Origin: Salinisphaera sp. UBA6602
GTDB taxonomy: Bacteria > Pseudomonadota > Gammaproteobacteria > Nevskiales > Salinisphaeraceae
Assembly: GCA_002433465.1 (NCBI GenBank)
Contig: DJIE01000255.1
Span: 1-23,375 of the forward strand
Direction: 5' to 3'
Length of the DNA: 23,375 bases
In this document: positions 8,429 through 16,324 of the stretch, one piece after another
Position numbering within the stretch: position 1 is the stretch's first letter
Layout of the letters: each line of letters starts with the position of its first letter
Notes under the pieces: model-generated
Seen by the model: only the letters and a program-made list of their open reading frames with translations
Told to the model about the DNA's origin: nothing
Databases searched by the model: none
Program-made: the position numbers and the translations under genes

Positions 8429-9646
8429 ATGCGCATAGTGCACCGGATCAATCTCGATGTCCCGGCGGGCGTCGAACACCAGTTTCGTTCGTTGATCTGC
8501 CATGATCGAATCCAGGCTGCTTTCGACCACGACGTTGTTTACGGCAGCGGTCTGCATCCTGCCTTGGCGCCGTATATTCTGCCTTGCGTGGGTACGGCCA
8601 CGTCTTTCAAGCGTGCGGGCCGGCTGCGCTTGCCGCGTCGTCCGGCGTTCTTGCGTCAGCAAGCGCTGGCACGCCGCCTCCGGCGGCTGCAGGCGGACGT
8701 GCTCCTGTCCTGGAGCGGATTCGCGCGCGATGCCGTCTCCGCCGCGGCAAGGAATAGCGCAACGCCACTGGTCTACCGCGAAGGGGGCGGTTGCTGGTTT
8801 GAGCACTCGCGCGATGCCGCTGAGCGCTTCGTAGGCGAAATACGGGGCGCGATATGCAATACGCACGCGTCGATGCGCATGCTGCAACTCAAGTGGGGCT
8901 TCGAAGGGCAGGCTAGGGTTTGTCTGGGAGGAATTCGCCCGGACGTGTGGGCTGCTGTAAACGCGTCGCTATCCGATCCGCCCGTCGACAGACCGACGGT
9001 TCCGCGGATAGGCGTCGCTGCGCGCCTCGCCTCGGAAAAAGGTGTCTGTCTTGCCATCCATGCGCTAGCCTGTCTGCAGGCGGATGGCGTAGAGGCAAGC
9101 ATGGATATCGCGGGCAATGGGCCTGATCGGGCCCGGTTGGAAGCCTTGGCGGATACGCTGGGCGTGCGTTCTCGTATTGTTTTTCTCGGCCATGTCTCCG
9201 ACATGCCGGCGTTCTATCGCTCTATCGACGTTCTGTTGCACCCGGCCCTACAGGAGCCGCTCGGTAATGTAACCATCGAGGCGCAGGCGTTCGGTGTGCC
9301 CGTGGTCGCGACTTGTGTTGATGGCATGGCGGAGACGATCCAGAGCGGTGAAACCGGTACGCTTGTCGCCGCGGGGCAGCCTTACGAGACGTACCCGCGA
9401 TGGGGCGGCACGCCATCGACGATGCAATCCACCCAAGTCTATGATCCGCAGGGCGATTGCTTGAAACCGGCTGCTTTTGCGCATCCGCGAGCGTTGGCGG
9501 ACGCGGTGGCCGAAATCGTCATGGATCACCCGTTTCAAGCACGCCTGTCTACGGCAGCGAGCGCACGGGCAGAGCGCCTGTTCAGCTTCGAACGTCATGT
9601 GTCGGACTTCATCGAAACGATCAGGCTGTTTGTGCCCGGCGCCTGA
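8429..9646 (+). CDS. Family 4 glycosyltransferase (tandem copy 2)
   Basis: A 405-residue GT-B fold enzyme, paralogous to the gene just upstream. MRIVHRINLDVPAGVEHQF starts the acceptor domain. The donor domain shows VAARLASEKGV, AGNGPDRARLE, GHVSDMPAFY and the EX7E motif EPLGNVTIE. I chose the ATG at 8429, preceded by AGAGG at 8414-8418, over an in-frame TTG at 8405, because the first beta-strand begins immediately after this Met as in related GT4s. The copies differ in the acceptor-facing half: GGAE has become AGVE, and YEHGQ has become YREGG. That suggests the copies use different acceptors. The gene converges on the asnB-type gene with a 48-base gap and no clear terminator. Confidence 0.88.
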   Translation: MRIVHRINLDVPAGVEHQFRSLICHDRIQAAFDHDVVYGSGLHPALAPYILPCVGTATSFKRAGRLRLPRRPAFLRQQALARRLRRLQADVLLSWSGFARDAVSAAARNSATPLVYREGGGCWFEHSRDAAERFVGEIRGAICNTHASMRMLQLKWGFEGQARVCLGGIRPDVWAAVNASLSDPPVDRPTVPRIGVAARLASEKGVCLAIHALACLQADGVEASMDIAGNGPDRARLEALADTLGVRSRIVFLGHVSDMPAFYRSIDVLLHPALQEPLGNVTIEAQAFGVPVVATCVDGMAETIQSGETGTLVAAGQPYETYPRWGGTPSTMQSTQVYDPQGDCLKPAAFAHPRALADAVAEIVMDHPFQARLSTAASARAERLFSFERHVSDFIETIRLFVPGA

Positions 9647-9694
9647 CGAGTTCTAACCGTGGCTATCCACCGTTTGACAGCCCGTGGGCCGCGG

Positions 9695-11584
9695 TCAGTC
9701 GTTCAGGAACGACTCAAGCCACGCCTGGAACATCAGGACACACCATAGCTGCTCGCTGGCGTCGTATGTTCCGGCGCGGTGCTTTTGCCAGACCGCTTGG
9801 ATGCGGTCGGCGTTGAAATAGCCTTCGCGTCGCAAACGGGTAGAGTCGAGCAACGCGTCGCTCCAGTCGCATAACGGTCCACGAAGCCATTGCCGCAATG
9901 GCACTTCGAAGCCGTGTTTGGGTCGCTCGACCGTTTCCCGTGGTAGATAGCGGTAGAGCAGTTGTCGGGCCAGCCATTTCGGCTTGCCGTCGCGATATTG
10001 CTGTGCTGCCGGCAGGCCGAGGGCGAACGTGGCCAAATCGGTGTCAAGAAAGGGCGCGCGCGTCTCAAGACTTGCTGCCATCGCGGCTCGGTCCACCTTG
10101 ACCAGGATATCGTCGGGCAGATAGCAGCCGGCATCCGTGGCCTGAAGCCAGCGTTGCGGATCTCGTGTTGCCTCGGCTGGGGCGTGACGCAGGAATGCGG
10201 TCTTGTTCTCATGGCCGCCGAGCACGACTTGCTCCGGGTTTGGCCATTGGCTCGTGGTATCGCGATAAAATCGCGGCAGGTCGCCGGCGGCGCGTGTGAT
10301 CGCGGCCTGACGGGCGTATTTGGCATGTTTTCTTGGAGAAAACCGCGCCTTCATGTCGAACAGGCTTGCCTGCAGGTTGGGCCAGCGTGTTTTGCCGCCG
10401 TGGCGGCGCCAGTGCCGACCAATATCGTTGTAGTGGTGATAGCCTGCCAAAAGTTCGTCGCCGCCGTCCCCTGACAGGGCTACGGTCACGTGCTGGCGTG
10501 CCATGCGCGATAACATGATCGCCGGAATCTGAGCCGGATCGGCTAGCGGTTCGTCGTACACCTCGGGCAATGCAGGCATCACCGCGCGCAGATCCGCGTC
10601 GGAAACGGTAATTTCGTGGTGCGTTGTGCCCAATAGCGCAGCGGTTGCTCTGGCTTGCTCGGCTTCGTTTATGCTCGCGTCGTCGAACCCGATGGTGAAC
10701 GTTTGTATTGGCCGACTCGTATACGCCTGCATCAGCGATACGATCAAGGAAGAATCGATGCCGCCGGACAGGAAGGCGCCGACGGGCACATCAGCCACCA
10801 TGCGATCGGCGATCGATGCGGATAGCAGCCGTTCCAATTCGTCTACCGCCTGTTCGTCTGGTAGGGGGGCGGGCGAGGCGCAGGCCAGTTTATCGAGATC
10901 GAAATAACGCCTGGGTGAATCGAGTTCCAAATCGGCACCGACCCGCAAAAAGCTGCCCGGCGGGAGTTTTTTGTAGTGCAGGAAGATGCTCTGTGGCCCC
11001 GGGATATAGGCGTGACGCATGAACTCAGTGAGCGCACCGCGATCGATGGTGGTATCGAATCGCTTGTGTTTGGCCATGGCCTTGAGTTCGGAAGCGAACA
11101 ACAGCACGCCGTTGTGAACGCCGTAATAGAGGGGTTTTTCCCCGAAGCGATCGCGGGCCAGATACAGCTGCTGTTCGGCGCGATCCCAGACCGCCAGCGC
11201 GAACATGCCTTCGAAGACGCGCAGCGCAGCCTCTATGCCCCATTCCGAGAAGGCCGCGAGTACCACCTCGGTATCGGAGCCTCCGCGGAAAGCATGTCCA
11301 CTGCGGCGAAGCTGCTCTTTCAGACGGCGGAAATTGTATATTTCGCCGTTGAACACGAGTACATAGCGGCCGTTCACGGAGTGCATGGGCTGTGCGCCCA
11401 GCGGTGACAGGTCGAGCACGGCCAGGCGGCGATGTCCCAGAGCGACGTGGCCGCCAGAGTAGTCGATCCAGCTGGCGCGATCGTCCGGGCCACGGTGCAC
11501 GAGCGCGTCGCGCATCCGATCGATGCTAGCCGCCAGAGATTCGGTATCGGGCTGGCGTTGGAGAATACCGGTTATGCCGCACAT
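9695..11584 (-). CDS. asnB: AsnB-family glutamine-dependent amidotransferase
   Basis: A 629-residue, two-domain class II glutamine amidotransferase. The start ATG is fixed by Cys2 (MCGITGI), which becomes the N-terminal nucleophile of the glutaminase domain. That domain also shows RLAVLDLS, FNGEIYN (78-84) and GSDTE (102-106). The synthetase domain has the PP-loop FLSGGIDSS (271-279) for ATP binding, then ALSGDGGDELLAGY and KVDRAAMAASLETRAPFLD. The family makes asparagine from aspartate, but copies of this length inside polysaccharide loci are often thought to amidate uronic acids or other glycan carboxylates. Its position between glycosyltransferase genes favours that role; the sequence does not settle it. 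No good ribosome binding site precedes the ATG. It is transcribed against both neighbours, with a 273-base divergent gap upstream. Confidence 0.93.
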   Translation of the reverse strand: MCGITGILQRQPDTESLAASIDRMRDALVHRGPDDRASWIDYSGGHVALGHRRLAVLDLSPLGAQPMHSVNGRYVLVFNGEIYNFRRLKEQLRRSGHAFRGGSDTEVVLAAFSEWGIEAALRVFEGMFALAVWDRAEQQLYLARDRFGEKPLYYGVHNGVLLFASELKAMAKHKRFDTTIDRGALTEFMRHAYIPGPQSIFLHYKKLPPGSFLRVGADLELDSPRRYFDLDKLACASPAPLPDEQAVDELERLLSASIADRMVADVPVGAFLSGGIDSSLIVSLMQAYTSRPIQTFTIGFDDASINEAEQARATAALLGTTHHEITVSDADLRAVMPALPEVYDEPLADPAQIPAIMLSRMARQHVTVALSGDGGDELLAGYHHYNDIGRHWRRHGGKTRWPNLQASLFDMKARFSPRKHAKYARQAAITRAAGDLPRFYRDTTSQWPNPEQVVLGGHENKTAFLRHAPAEATRDPQRWLQATDAGCYLPDDILVKVDRAAMAASLETRAPFLDTDLATFALGLPAAQQYRDGKPKWLARQLLYRYLPRETVERPKHGFEVPLRQWLRGPLCDWSDALLDSTRLRREGYFNADRIQAVWQKHRAGTYDASEQLWCVLMFQAWLESFLND

Positions 11585-11857
11585 CGTTGCTATTGTCGGG
11601 TGCCAGGATCGCCTTGTCGATAACTTCGATGCGAGGCGCGTGTCAGCTTTGCCGGGTTCGTATTCGCGGCTACGCCAAGCACTCGCAATGCCGGTTCAAC
11701 ATGTACGCTCAGAGCTTGCGGCGGTATCGGGCGCCGATATCATAGGCGGCCGTGGCTGGCTCGGTGTTTCATCATTCAGGGCAGGGGGATGGCGCGGATC
11801 GGGCCCGCAAGCCGCTGGGCGTATCGATACGCCGTCGTGATATAGGCAGAACCACCG
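11585..11857. promoter_or_regulatory. Divergent region between asnB-type gene and GT4
   Basis: No gene is supported in these 273 bases; the open frame across 11523-11840 has no recognisable product. Two structures on the plus side could belong to the leader of the GT4 at 11858. The first is a stem-loop at 11723-11741 (GGTATCGG with CCGATATC, one G-U, GCG loop). The second is a perfect 16-base palindrome at 11818-11833. Convincing promoter boxes are not evident. Confidence 0.4.
11818..11833. promoter_or_regulatory. 16-base perfect palindrome before a GT4 gene
   Basis: GGCGTATCGATACGCC is identical on both strands and ends 24 bases before the GT4 ATG at 11858. It could be an operator, or an RNA stem of six pairs with a UCGA loop next to the ribosome binding region. 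A 16-base palindrome is expected by chance about once in 65,000 positions, so the position matters more than the length. Confidence 0.35.
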
Positions 11858-13105
11858 ATGAATATCTCGTCGTCAGTACTTGGCCACGTAGCTGTCTATT
11901 GCCCCGATCTCGGCGGTGGTGTGGCGCATATCGCGTTGATTCAGATCGGCATACTCCAGTCGGCCGGGTACAGCGTCGATCTGATCGTGCATCACGACGT
12001 CGGTGAGTACCGGGCACAGGTGCCGGAGGGCGTGCGTATTCTGGCGCTGGCAAGCTCGGATACAAAGCGAACCGATCACAGTATTGCGCGCGCGCTTCAA
12101 GGGCATCCGCTCCTGCGTTTGCGCATGCGCTACGTTTCGCCCAATCGCCTGACCGATCTGACATTTCTGCCGGCGCTGATCGAATATCTTGAAACACGAC
12201 AGCCGGTCCTCGTGTTGGCCAACGTCTGGAATACGGTGCTGAACGCTGGCTGTGCTGCGGCTGCAGTGCAGCGGCCACCGCGGGTGATAGGCGTGTTTCA
12301 CGGCACCTTTTTCGCCGAGGCCGTACAGCGGCGCTCGGCCCGCAGGCATCCGCTACGATGGCGGCATTTCTTCGCGTTCTGCCGTCACTTCTATTCCCGA
12401 GCCGGTGCCTTGGCAAGCGTTTCCGACGGGGTGGGCCGGGACCTTGTTCGGATCGTCGGCGTAGCGGACGGCCGTGTGGAAACGTTGTCGAATCCGGTTG
12501 TTTCACCAACGCTGATGGAACGAGCCGCCGAGCGTGTTACCCACGCATGGCTAGACGTCGGCACCGCACCGCTCATAGTGGCTGTCGGGCGCTTGAGCCC
12601 GGAGAAAAACCATGGCTTGCTGCTGCGTGCCCTGGCGCGGGTGCTTAGCTACCATGCCGATGTGCGTCTAGTGATTCTGGGCGAAGGCGGTGAGCGAACG
12701 CATCTGGAAAGTTTGCGGGACGAGCTCGGCCTTACAGACTGCGTATTGATGCCTGGTTGGGTGGACAACCCCCAAGCATGGATGGCGCGGGCAACACTGG
12801 TTGCGCTGTCGTCTAACTGGGAAGGCCTGGGTAATGTGCTGATCGAAGCACTGGCCTGTGGCGTTCCGGTCGTCGCCACCGATTGTCCCCATGGCCCGCG
12901 TGAAATTCTCGACCATGGTCGTTATGGACGGCTGGTGCCGGTCAACGATGTCGCCGCGTTCGCATCGGCCATAGCGCAAACAATCGGCGCCGAACGCAAC
13001 AGCGACGTATTGATCGCACGAGCGCAGCATTATTCGGTGGCAGCTGCGACTATGCGCTATCGCGCGCTTGTCGAGCGGGTTTTGTCAACAGATTCCTTCG
13101 GCTAG
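11858..13105 (+). CDS. Family 4 glycosyltransferase
   Basis: A 415-residue GT-B fold retaining transferase. HVAVYCPDLGGGVAHIAL opens the acceptor domain with its glycine-rich loop. The donor domain carries IVAVGRLSPEKNHG, VILGEGGERTHLE, and the EX7E signature EGLGNVLIE followed by ALACGVPVVATDCPHGPREIL. It strongly resembles the minus-strand gene at 14869-16116, sharing GRLxPEK, MPGWxxNPxAWMA and YGRLVPVxDV, so the two are paralogs. The PHGPREIL/PGGTREIL segment is common in GT4s that make core or capsule linkages. The ATG is the first residue before strand 1. Upstream AGGCAG (11843-11848) is a weak ribosome binding site. No membrane helix is seen. It starts a three-gene run with the deacetylase and an anchored methyltransferase-like protein. 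Confidence 0.9.
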   Translation: MNISSSVLGHVAVYCPDLGGGVAHIALIQIGILQSAGYSVDLIVHHDVGEYRAQVPEGVRILALASSDTKRTDHSIARALQGHPLLRLRMRYVSPNRLTDLTFLPALIEYLETRQPVLVLANVWNTVLNAGCAAAAVQRPPRVIGVFHGTFFAEAVQRRSARRHPLRWRHFFAFCRHFYSRAGALASVSDGVGRDLVRIVGVADGRVETLSNPVVSPTLMERAAERVTHAWLDVGTAPLIVAVGRLSPEKNHGLLLRALARVLSYHADVRLVILGEGGERTHLESLRDELGLTDCVLMPGWVDNPQAWMARATLVALSSNWEGLGNVLIEALACGVPVVATDCPHGPREILDHGRYGRLVPVNDVAAFASAIAQTIGAERNSDVLIARAQHYSVAAATMRYRALVERVLSTDSFG

Positions 13106-13127
13106 CGTTCGCAGCGGCCGCTACGTA

Positions 13128-13188
13128 TATTGCACAGCGGCTCAGGGGCATCGATGAATTGAAGTCCGATGCCGATCCCCGTGCAATA
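13128..13188 (+). promoter_or_regulatory. Nested stem structure in deacetylase leader
   Basis: An outer stem pairs TATTGCAC (13128-13135) with GTGCAATA (13181-13188). An inner stem pairs GGCATCG (13147-13153) with CGATGCC (13167-13173) around a 13-base loop. Both are perfect. The structure ends two bases before GGAAGG (13191-13196), the ribosome binding site of the ATG at 13201. It could act as a leader RNA element controlling translation or expression between the GT4 and the deacetylase; that role is inference. Confidence 0.45.
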
Positions 13189-13200
13189 ACGGAAGGTTCA

Positions 13201-14076
13201 ATGGCACGTATTCGATCGCGTTATCGCCGCGTTTTCTATGGTCACGGTGTGGCCGATCCGCTCTCGGCGCCGGAGGTGAGTTCCGACCGCGTGACCCATG
13301 TGCATCCGCGCGATCTGGATGAGTTCCTGCGACGGCATGGACACCAGGCGAAGATCACCTTCGATGACGGTTATGCAGACAACCTGACCGTCGCACTGCC
13401 TATTCTCGAGCGCTATCGAACGCCGGCTACGGTGTTTGTGACCACCGGTTTCATCGAGCGCAACCGGCCCCTGCTGTCGCGCGTTGCTGCGGCGGTCGCA
13501 CGGCATGGGGACTGGCGTCGTCCGTCGGTCGAAGCGTGGTTACGCGAGATCCCCGAGGACGACGCAAAGGCTGCGTTCGCTACCCTTCGTGGCGTGCTCA
13601 AGAAGATGACCAACCATGAGCGCTTTGCACAGCAACAGGCGATCATGGACGACTATGGCCTGGCGCCGGCTGAACTGACGGCAGACTATCTGACCCTTGA
13701 GCAGCTGCGCGAGCTCGATGCGCATCCGCTCATTACCATTGGTGCACATACAATCAGCCATCCCGATCTACGCCATGTCACCGATGCGGAGCTGGAGGAG
13801 GAGCTCGTGAGCGGCCGCGAACGGCTCGAATCGTGGCTCGGGCATGCCGTGACGACGCTGGCGTATCCGTTCGGCGATAGCGATGCGCGTGTGCGCCGTG
13901 CAGCGGCTGACGCCGGCTATAAACGAGCCTATGTGACCACTAACCACGGCTGGCGCAGCGAAGTGCCCATCATGCGTCGCCTGGACTGGCCACGACGCGA
14001 TTTGGCCTGGGAAGTGTTTCGCATGCGCGAACGCGATCGCAAGCTTGCCGCGCGACAGCAGGAGCGTGGGCAATGA
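13201..14076 (+). CDS. Polysaccharide deacetylase (NodB/CE4 family)
   Basis: A 291-residue metal-dependent de-N-acetylase-type protein. Three NodB motifs are present: TFDDGY (53-58, catalytic base and metal Asp), HTISH (183-187, two metal-binding His) and YPFG (222-225). An insertion of about 70 residues separates the first two motifs, as in glycan-locus deacetylases. No signal peptide is visible, so it should act in the cytoplasm on a nucleotide- or lipid-linked sugar, most plausibly removing an acetyl from an N-acetyl hexosamine. The ATG at 13201 with GGAAGG 4 bases upstream is preferred over an in-frame TTG at 13159, which falls inside a predicted hairpin loop and would add 14 residues outside the fold. 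It is 95 bases downstream of a GT4 and overlaps the next gene by ATGA, implying translational coupling. Confidence 0.88.
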   Translation: MARIRSRYRRVFYGHGVADPLSAPEVSSDRVTHVHPRDLDEFLRRHGHQAKITFDDGYADNLTVALPILERYRTPATVFVTTGFIERNRPLLSRVAAAVARHGDWRRPSVEAWLREIPEDDAKAAFATLRGVLKKMTNHERFAQQQAIMDDYGLAPAELTADYLTLEQLRELDAHPLITIGAHTISHPDLRHVTDAELEEELVSGRERLESWLGHAVTTLAYPFGDSDARVRRAAADAGYKRAYVTTNHGWRSEVPIMRRLDWPRRDLAWEVFRMRERDRKLAARQQERGQ

Positions 14077-14861
14077 CGCCGACAGGGTGGATGATCGCTG
14101 TTTTCATGACGACCTTGGTGGCGCTGGTCGTGGTCATCAGGCAGCAGCATCGGCTGCGCAAAGCGCAGAAACGCATTCTCTCCAGGCTCGCGGATCAGCG
14201 CAGTGCCGGCGTCTACCACGATCTCAACGAGTATCGCCAACTCACGACGTTCCAGCAGTTACACGCCTATCTGCGTCCACGTTTCATACTGCCGCCGATG
14301 CGCGATTGGGCAATCTCACCGGATTTTGCCGTACTGCTGGTGCGCCTTATCGAGGATCGCCGGCCAAAACGCATCGTCGAGTTCGGCAGCGGCAATTCGA
14401 CGCTCGTATGCGCATATTGTCTGGAGCGGCTAGGTGGCGGCGAGATCATTTCGATTGATCACGATCCGCAGTTCGCGGCCAGGACGCGCGACGAGCTGTC
14501 GCGCCACCACCTGGGCGCGTGGGCGGATGTGCGTGTTGCTGAACTCAAGTCGTCCGCGTATCTGGACGATGAAGGCCAGCCGATTGCCTGGTACGACAGC
14601 GCGGTCGTGGACAGGCTGCCCGGGGATATCGACATGGTGATCGTGGACGGGCCGCCGGCAGCCGGGGGGCCGCTTGTGCGTTCCCCGGCTCTGCCGGCGC
14701 TGAGCGAGCGCTTGACGCACGCCGCAGTGCTGGTGCTCGACGATGCGGACCGGCCGGGCGAGCAAGCCACCCTGGCGCGCTGGCGCGAGGCGTTTCCGTC
14801 CATGGATTTGGCGTTTGAAGCGACCGAAAAAGGGGCCGCAGTCGTGACGGTGAACCGCTGA
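14073..14861 (+). CDS. Membrane-anchored SAM methyltransferase-like protein
   Basis: A 262-residue protein with one N-terminal hydrophobic helix (about 6-22, WMIAVFMTTLVALVVVI) followed by a basic stretch, which indicates an anchor with the catalytic domain on the cytoplasmic side. The domain is a class I SAM-binding fold: IVEFGSGNST (101-110) is motif I, SIDHDP (127-132) supplies the acidic ribose contact, and DMVIVDGPP is motif II/post-II. LVLDDADRPGE resembles the region seen in glycan-locus methyltransferases of the Methyltransf_24 type. Substrate unknown; a lipid-linked or LPS-bound sugar would fit the membrane anchor. It starts at the ATG inside the ATGA overlap with the deacetylase (14073-14076), so the two are very likely co-translated. 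It ends 7 bases from the convergent GT4 gene. Confidence 0.8.
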   Translation: MTPTGWMIAVFMTTLVALVVVIRQQHRLRKAQKRILSRLADQRSAGVYHDLNEYRQLTTFQQLHAYLRPRFILPPMRDWAISPDFAVLLVRLIEDRRPKRIVEFGSGNSTLVCAYCLERLGGGEIISIDHDPQFAARTRDELSRHHLGAWADVRVAELKSSAYLDDEGQPIAWYDSAVVDRLPGDIDMVIVDGPPAAGGPLVRSPALPALSERLTHAAVLVLDDADRPGEQATLARWREAFPSMDLAFEATEKGAAVVTVNR

Positions 14862-14868
14862 GGCGCGC

Positions 14869-16116
14869 TTAGCGGGTCTCGGCGTGGGCGCGCGTACACA
14901 GGCGTTCGATCTCGGCTTCATAGGCATCGACCGAGCGTTCCAGGGAAAAATCCGCGGCACGTGCGTGCAATTTCTCGACCGGGGTCGGGTCATCAAGCGT
15001 TGCGGCCATGGCGTCGGCCAGGGCTTTGACGTCACCCACCGGTACCAGCCGCCCATACTCGCCGTCGGCAAGGATTTCGCGCGTGCCGCCCGGGCAGTCC
15101 GTTGCGACGACCGGGCAACCGCAGGCCATGGCCTCGATCAACGTATTAGGCAGGCCTTCGAATTCGGAAGGCAGCACGCACAGCGCGCTGCCCGCCATCC
15201 AGGCGTAGGGATTTTCGGCCCAACCCGGCATGCGGACATGATCTTCGATGCCCAGCTCGGCGATCTGCAGCGTGAGACGATCGCGCTCGGGGCCTTCACC
15301 GAGGATGACAAGCCGGCCCTCGCGGCCTGCGTCGAGCAGTTGGGCAAACGCGTCGATCAACACATGCTGGGCTTTTTCCGGTGCGAGGCGTCCGGCGGTG
15401 ACGATCAAAGGCGTGCTGCGGTCGTTCAGCCAGGGGTCGTCGATCGACTCCGCGGCTCTTTGGATCAGCTCGGGACGCAGTACTGGGTTATACATCGTGC
15501 CCACAGCGTGCCTTGGCAGGTTCAAAATCTGCGCCAGGTCGGCGGCGGCCCCGTTCGACACCGCGACGAGTCGATCGGCCTTCGGGTAGAGTCTGCGCAT
15601 GAGCACCAGCCGGTGTTGCATCACGGCATAGCTGCGCGCATTGGAACGCGTAGCCTCGTAGTTGCGCGAAAAAATACTGCGTTCGATGACAACGGTTGCG
15701 ACACGATGCCGAGAGATGCCGGCGGCCCACTGGGCGAGCAGCGGGGCTCGATCGTGGGCGCTGATCACCACATCCGGACGCTGTGTTTCCATATAATCGA
15801 CGAGGGCGATCAAGCGGTGCAGCGGTATCGAGCGTTGCCCCAACCCCAGCGATCCGCGCAGGTGCCGAAGCCCCTCGCTCGGCCATCCGGTGATAAAACG
15901 CCGATAACCGCTCCAGCGAGAGCGCCGTTTGAGTTCATGTACCTGGATGCTGTCCGGCACACGCGGTAGATAGGCACCGACCTTGCGTTCGAGCAACAGA
16001 TCCACACGGTGGCCGCGCTCGACGAGCCCTTTCATGAGTAACAGCGTCGTATGCTCCTGGCCGCCTGCCGGAAAGGTCGGCAGAAAGAAGGCGATATGGC
16101 GGGTCTGATGGGGCAT
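14869..16116 (-). CDS. Family 4 glycosyltransferase
   Basis: A 415-residue GT-B fold retaining transferase. HIAFFLPTFPAGGQEHTTL begins the acceptor domain. The donor domain has IVTAGRLAPEKAQHVLIDAF, VILGEGPERDRL, MPGWAENPYAWMA and the EX7E motif EGLPNTLIE followed by AMACGCPVVATDCPGGTREIL. It is a paralog of the gene at 11858-13105 in the opposite orientation. The ATG at 16116 is preceded on its own strand by AGGAGG (plus-strand 16128-16133), with an 11-base spacing that is a little long. No membrane segment is seen. It stands alone on the minus strand between two plus-strand runs, so it is probably a single-gene transcript. Donor and acceptor are unknown; a hexose or hexosamine transfer to LPS core would fit the locus. 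Confidence 0.9.
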   Translation of the reverse strand: MPHQTRHIAFFLPTFPAGGQEHTTLLLMKGLVERGHRVDLLLERKVGAYLPRVPDSIQVHELKRRSRWSGYRRFITGWPSEGLRHLRGSLGLGQRSIPLHRLIALVDYMETQRPDVVISAHDRAPLLAQWAAGISRHRVATVVIERSIFSRNYEATRSNARSYAVMQHRLVLMRRLYPKADRLVAVSNGAAADLAQILNLPRHAVGTMYNPVLRPELIQRAAESIDDPWLNDRSTPLIVTAGRLAPEKAQHVLIDAFAQLLDAGREGRLVILGEGPERDRLTLQIAELGIEDHVRMPGWAENPYAWMAGSALCVLPSEFEGLPNTLIEAMACGCPVVATDCPGGTREILADGEYGRLVPVGDVKALADAMAATLDDPTPVEKLHARAADFSLERSVDAYEAEIERLCTRAHAETR

Positions 16117-16256
16117 GATCTCAAAGGCCTCCTCGGGGGCCGGGCGGTTGTTGCGCCAAAAGACCTATCTTGAAGCCAAAACGCTCGACTCGCCACGGCC
16201 GGGGCCTTTCGAAAAGCCAGTGTCATGACGTGTATGGCACAATCGCTGGCCGGCAA

Positions 16257-16290
16257 GGCGGTTTCGCCAACGCTGCATGTGCGAACCGCC
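16257..16290 (+). promoter_or_regulatory. Hairpin in the leader of the WaaG-like gene
   Basis: GGCGGTTTCGC (16257-16267) pairs with GCGAACCGCC (16281-16290), giving ten pairs and one bulged T around a 13-base loop. It lies 34 bases upstream of the preferred start (16325). An in-frame ATG at 16277 falls in the loop, which argues against that codon as the true start. There is no T-tract, so it is not a terminator. It could be a leader structure or an operator. Confidence 0.45.
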
Positions 16291-16324
16291 AGCGGGACGT
16301 GGCGACAATGGCAACTTGACCTTT

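Noticed and set aside
11523..11840. Small open frame across the asnB-GT4 divergent gap
   Set aside because: It overlaps the asnB-type start antisense, has no ribosome binding site and no recognisable product.
14884..15969. Plus-strand open frame of 361 codons
   Set aside because: It is exactly antisense to the GT4 at 14869-16116, which has all its family motifs. No motif is seen in this frame.
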